Below are positions 60,858 through 64,000 of a stretch of 64,000 bases of DNA, piece by piece (within the stretch, counting starts at the first letter, position 1; every line of letters starts with the position of its first letter). This stretch comes from Bacteroidota bacterium (lineage in GTDB: Bacteria; Bacteroidota; Bacteroidia; Chitinophagales; Chitinophagaceae): positions 124,001 through 188,000 of the forward strand of contig JAFDYD010000018.1 of assembly GCA_018267615.1 (NCBI GenBank), read 5' to 3'. The notes under the pieces are model-generated. The model was not told the DNA's origin, did not search any database, and was given only the letters and a program-made list of their open reading frames with translations. Made by a program: the position numbers and the translations under genes.

Positions 60858-61475
60858 TTGTTGAAAAAAAATTTGATCATAATATTTTTTGTACCCCTTG
60901 TAATAGAGGCGCAAACTTTCGAGGAGTGGTTCCAGCAAAAGAAAACAGATATTAAATATCTGGGTGAGCAGATCTTAGCGCTGAATACTTATATAAAGTA
61001 TGCGGAGAAGGGATATGAGATTGCCCGTGAGGGACTGGATATCGTTGGGAAAATCAAGAATGGGGAGTTTAACCTGCACAGTTTATTTTTTGGAGAAATG
61101 AAACGGGTCAATCCCGCGATTGCAAAATATGCAAAGGCGGCGGGCATCATTTCTTACCAGGAAGCGATCAACCGAAATATTTCGCGGATCAGAAATGCTG
61201 CGAACATGAATGAAGGTGAAATGGATTACCTGAGAAAAATATGTAATAATCTGAAAACCGAATCCGCGAAAAATATGGATATGCTATTGAACCTCGTTAC
61301 CGAAGATCAGTTAACGATCAACGACGGGCAGCGAATCGGAATGATTGATAAACTGTATATCGATGTCAAAGATCAATACGCGTTTTCTGAATTCTTTTTA
61401 TCACAGGTAAAAGTGCTTTCAGCAGATAGGCAGTTTGAAACAAATGATAATGAACTTTTGCAAAATCTATATTGA
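60858..61475 (+). CDS. TraI-like conjugation protein (paralogue 2)
   Basis: Encodes 205 residues from a TTG at 60858 (or 60861); no ATG fits. Signal peptide (LIIIFFVPLVIEAQ). GYEIAREGLDIVGKIKNGEF NLHSLFF and the helical remainder match paralogue 3 (GYEILSTGYNTIKNISEGNF). The RGxxxDxExxRKLYG end found in paralogues 1 and 3 is missing and replaced by a shorter tail. Its stop overlaps the next ATG (TGATG). Confidence 0.78.
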   Translation: MLKKNLIIIFFVPLVIEAQTFEEWFQQKKTDIKYLGEQILALNTYIKYAEKGYEIAREGLDIVGKIKNGEFNLHSLFFGEMKRVNPAIAKYAKAAGIISYQEAINRNISRIRNAANMNEGEMDYLRKICNNLKTESAKNMDMLLNLVTEDQLTINDGQRIGMIDKLYIDVKDQYAFSEFFLSQVKVLSADRQFETNDNELLQNLY

Positions 61476-62101
61476 TGAAATTTTTAGCAACGATATTTTT
61501 TTTGATTTTACTCGCGCTACCATCGAAAACGAAGGCGCAGGAGTATGAGATCGAGCGGCTGATTCTTGATATTGAAAAGCTGGCGCAGTTAAAAGATATT
61601 CTGAACGATCTGTATAAAGGGTATGAGATTTTGAGTACGGGTTACAATACGATTAAAAATATTTCGGAAGGGAATTTCAATTTGCATGACGCTTTTCTGA
61701 ATGGGCTTTTACAGGTAAATCCTGTGGTGAGAAACTATAAAAAAGCATTTGACATTGTTGAGTACCAGGCAAAAATTTTATCGGAATACAAACGCAACTT
61801 TTCAAAATTCAGGAACGATAAAAATTTTACGGCGGAGGAGATTGTGTATATGGCTGATGTGTATAATAATCTGAACAATGAAAGTTTAAAGGATTTGGAA
61901 AACCTGCTGAATATTCTGACTGCCGGAAAAATGAGGATGAGTGATGATGAAAGGATTCGGGGGATCGATAAGATATATGATCATGTAAAGGAGAAGCTGA
62001 TGTTTCTAAGGCATTTTAATAGTTCTGCGGCTGTGCTGTCGGTTCAGCGCGGGTCGGAACAGCGTGATGCCGAATCTTCGCGGAAACTTTATGGATTTTA
62101 G
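61475..62101 (+). CDS. TraI-like conjugation protein (paralogue 3)
   Basis: Encodes 208 residues. Signal peptide (MKFLATIFFLILLALPSKTKAQ). Helical body with NEESLKD-like region (YNNLNNESLKDLENLLNIL) and the end LSVQRGSEQRDAESSRKLYG, nearly the same as in paralogue 1. Coupled to paralogue 2 by an overlapping stop/start and followed by TraJ with a GGGAGG ribosome-binding site. Confidence 0.8.
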   Translation: MKFLATIFFLILLALPSKTKAQEYEIERLILDIEKLAQLKDILNDLYKGYEILSTGYNTIKNISEGNFNLHDAFLNGLLQVNPVVRNYKKAFDIVEYQAKILSEYKRNFSKFRNDKNFTAEEIVYMADVYNNLNNESLKDLENLLNILTAGKMRMSDDERIRGIDKIYDHVKEKLMFLRHFNSSAAVLSVQRGSEQRDAESSRKLYGF

Positions 62102-62123
62102 AAGGGAGGTAAAAAAAGTGAGT

Positions 62124-63368
62124 ATGAAAAAGTGGAGAGTGATTTTTTTAATGATGTTGTGCGCATATTTTCCAACAAACATTTTTGGGCAGTCCGGTGT
62201 CGCAGGAGATATCAAAGGACTGCAGGGAGTGCTGAACACCATTTATGACCAAATGTTGCCACTCTGTTCGAGCCTGATTGATGTAGGCCGAGGCATCGCG
62301 GGTTTCGCGGCGACATGGTACATCGCGTCAAGGGTATGGAGACATATTGCCAATGCGGAGCCGATTGATTTTTATCCTTTGTTCAGACCTTTTGTAATTG
62401 GCTTTGCTGTGTTAATTTTTCCTTCTGTCATTGCGCTGATCAATGGGATTTTGAATCCGACGGTGTCTGCAACCAATGCGATGGTCACGAATTCGGACAA
62501 GGCGATTGATGTGCTCCTCAAACAAAAAGAAGAAGCTGTAAAAAATTCTGCGTTTTACAAAATGTTCATTGGCCCCGATGGAAATGGCGACCGTGAAAAA
62601 TGGTACCAGTATACGCATCCGGACGATCCGACTGGTGCGAACGAAGGAACCTTTGAGAGTATTGGAAATGACATCAAGTTTGCGATGGCGAAAATGAGTT
62701 ACAATTTTCGTAATTCCATCAAGCAGTGGATGAGTGAGATTCTGCAGGTACTTTTTGAAGCGGCGGCACTTTGTATAAATACGATCCGGACATTTTATTT
62801 AATCGTGCTTGCGATCCTCGGACCGATTGCATTTGGCCTCGCTGTGTTTGACGGTTTGCATCACACACTGATGGCATGGGTGGCGCGGTACATCAATATT
62901 TTTCTCTGGTTGCCGATCGCAAATATTTTTGGAAGCATTATTGGAAAGATCCAGGAGAATATGATTGCGCTTGACATCAACCAGATCCAGGCGAATGGAG
63001 ATACCTATTTCAGTTCGACCGATACAGGTTATTTGATTTTTCTCATCATTGGTATCGTCGGATATTTTACGATTCCGTCTGTGGCAAATTATGTTATTCA
63101 TGCTGGTGGCGGCAATACACTTCTGTATAAGGTTTCGGGAGTGTTTGGATCATCGACGCAAACTGTTTTGAGTTCTGCAAATGCGGCGGCGTCGTATGGA
63201 GTAAATGCGATATCCAGCGTTGCGGGTAATGCAGGTGCGAGTAATTATTCAGAAACGGGTCCGGGAAATTTTGGAAAGTATGAGAGCAGTTCGAGGGATT
63301 CGAATGCATCGGGCGGTTTTTTAGCGGACAGACTGAAAGGAAATACGAGTGACGATAAAAATGGATAA
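62124..63368 (+). CDS. traJ: TraJ-family conjugation membrane protein
   Basis: Encodes 414 residues from the ATG at 62124; GGGAGG at 62104-62109 is the ribosome-binding site. Signal-like N-terminus, then several membrane helices (FVIGFAVLIFPSVIALINGI, TIRTFYLIVLAILGPIAFGL, YLIFLIIGIVGYFTIPSVAN) and a Ser/Gly-rich tail, as in conjugative-transposon TraJ (VirB6-like). Forms part of the inner-membrane channel. TraK follows 2 bp later. Confidence 0.93.
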   Translation: MKKWRVIFLMMLCAYFPTNIFGQSGVAGDIKGLQGVLNTIYDQMLPLCSSLIDVGRGIAGFAATWYIASRVWRHIANAEPIDFYPLFRPFVIGFAVLIFPSVIALINGILNPTVSATNAMVTNSDKAIDVLLKQKEEAVKNSAFYKMFIGPDGNGDREKWYQYTHPDDPTGANEGTFESIGNDIKFAMAKMSYNFRNSIKQWMSEILQVLFEAAALCINTIRTFYLIVLAILGPIAFGLAVFDGLHHTLMAWVARYINIFLWLPIANIFGSIIGKIQENMIALDINQIQANGDTYFSSTDTGYLIFLIIGIVGYFTIPSVANYVIHAGGGNTLLYKVSGVFGSSTQTVLSSANAAASYGVNAISSVAGNAGASNYSETGPGNFGKYESSSRDSNASGGFLADRLKGNTSDDKNG

Positions 63369-63370
63369 AC

Positions 63371-63991
63371 ATGTTTGAGCAGGCAAAAAATATTGATACG
63401 GCATTTAAGAATATCCGGTTTTTCTGCGTGGTGTTCATGATTTGTTGCACGGCAATTTCGGTGTACATGATTTATAGCGTGAACGCAAGGGAAAAAGAAA
63501 AAGGAAATAAAATCTATGTCCTGACCAATGAAAAATTGCTCGAAGCGGTGGCGATTGACAGGAGTGATTCACTTGCCGTTGAGATAAGAGACCATGTAAA
63601 AATGTTTCATTATTATTTTTTCTCGCTCGAACCGGATGAGGAGGTTATCAAAAGAAATATGACAAAGGCATTATATCTCGCTGATGGAAGCGCAAAAAAA
63701 GTGTTTGACGATTTAACGGAGGCGGGATACTATACCAATCTTATTTCTGGCAATGTGAGTCAGAAAGTGGAAGACTATGACAGTATCGCGGTTGATATCG
63801 CGAGACTCCCCTACTCTTTTAAATTTTTCGGGAAATTAAAAATCGTCCGGTCAACGAGTGTAGTGACAAGGTCGATTATTTCTGAAGGAATTATCCGGGT
63901 TGGAAAAATCAGTGATAAAAATCCGCATGGATTTCTGATTGAGCGTTGGGCGATTTTAGAGAATAAGGATTTAAAAATTGAAAACAGGTAA
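63371..63991 (+). CDS. traK: TraK-family conjugation protein (VirB8-like)
   Basis: Encodes 206 residues. N-terminal membrane helix (VVFMICCTAISVYMIYSV) and a periplasmic VirB8-type domain (HVKMFHYYFFSLEPDEEVIK, DIARLPYSFKFFGKLKIVRS). Typical length, ends just before the window edge. In the standard order TraM, TraN and further genes should follow outside the window. Confidence 0.94.
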   Translation: MFEQAKNIDTAFKNIRFFCVVFMICCTAISVYMIYSVNAREKEKGNKIYVLTNEKLLEAVAIDRSDSLAVEIRDHVKMFHYYFFSLEPDEEVIKRNMTKALYLADGSAKKVFDDLTEAGYYTNLISGNVSQKVEDYDSIAVDIARLPYSFKFFGKLKIVRSTSVVTRSIISEGIIRVGKISDKNPHGFLIERWAILENKDLKIENR

Positions 63992-64000
63992 AATGTTTTT

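Noticed and set aside
1..64000. tRNA or rRNA genes as integration targets
   Set aside because: No cloverleaf with a GTTCRANNC T-loop and no conserved rRNA stretch was found on either strand by eye; a tRNAscan-SE run would be decisive.

Overview
The window reads as a Bacteroidota chromosome segment or large integrative/conjugative element, most like Chitinophagaceae/Sphingobacteriia. The evidence is a SusC/SusD pair with its own ECF sigma factor and FecR-type anti-sigma, RteC, CTnDOT-type mob and tra genes, promoters close to TTTG/TAnnTTTG, DUF6443-type RHS proteins, and low G+C with many A/T-rich spacers. I see no rRNA, tRNA or CRISPR array.

Layout. 1-1.9 kb: the end of one gene plus two secreted or lipoprotein genes of unknown function. 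2.3-7.9 kb: a mobilisation module on the minus strand (coupling ATPase mobC, relaxase mobB, relaxosome protein mobA, a likely oriT, a degenerate primase, a RadC/JAB protein). 7.9-11.5 kb: a 109-nt hairpin, a metzincin-like protease, a small membrane protein and ssb. 11.7-15.0 kb: plus-strand small genes of unknown function around an SRAP (YedK/HMCES-like) gene. 15.1-31.5 kb: a minus-strand RHS island with an outer-membrane-like protein, a very long YD-repeat protein, a full-length RHS protein with a variable tip, a candidate immunity gene, two overlapping tyrosine recombinases, a structured non-coding stretch, and a displaced orphan RHS tip with its own candidate immunity gene and a decayed copy of the recombinase start. 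31.9-38.4 kb: a secreted protein, a membrane patatin, an interrupted membrane gene and a TonB-receptor-like barrel. 38.6-48.8 kb: anti-sigma-like protein, ECF sigma, FecR, DsbD-N-like protein, TlpA-like protein, SusC, SusD. 48.8-53.6 kb: three secreted EF-hand-like mini-proteins, a MauE/DoxX protein, two AraC-type sensors (one without its HTH) and another ECF sigma factor. 53.9-64 kb: rteC and the start of a tra operon (DUF4134/TraE, TraF, TraG, three TraI-like paralogues, TraJ, TraK), interrupted by an amidase-like lipoprotein.

How it fits together. The mob module at the left and the rteC-tra module at the right are the DNA-processing and type IV secretion halves of a CTnDOT-like element, so the roughly 46 kb between them is probably cargo: an interbacterial toxin island, a nutrient-uptake locus and a secreted mini-protein locus. 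The element's own integrase is not evident in the window. The two recombinases present are tied to the RHS island.

Most notable observation: two toxin-tip/immunity cassettes (15.1-16.8 and 20.5-22.1 kb) carry unrelated inner sequences but share both flanks. One flank is the RHS core. The other is a transcription terminator whose stem shows a compensatory change, then a 56-nt non-coding block with 53 identical positions, then the start of a tyrosine-recombinase gene. The non-coding block is better conserved than the recombinase code beside it, which suggests a recombination site or an essential promoter. This looks like a tip-exchange arrangement linked to a recombinase pair. A second candidate is a regulatory block repeated with identical internal spacing before two tra transcripts (54.8 and 60.1 kb).
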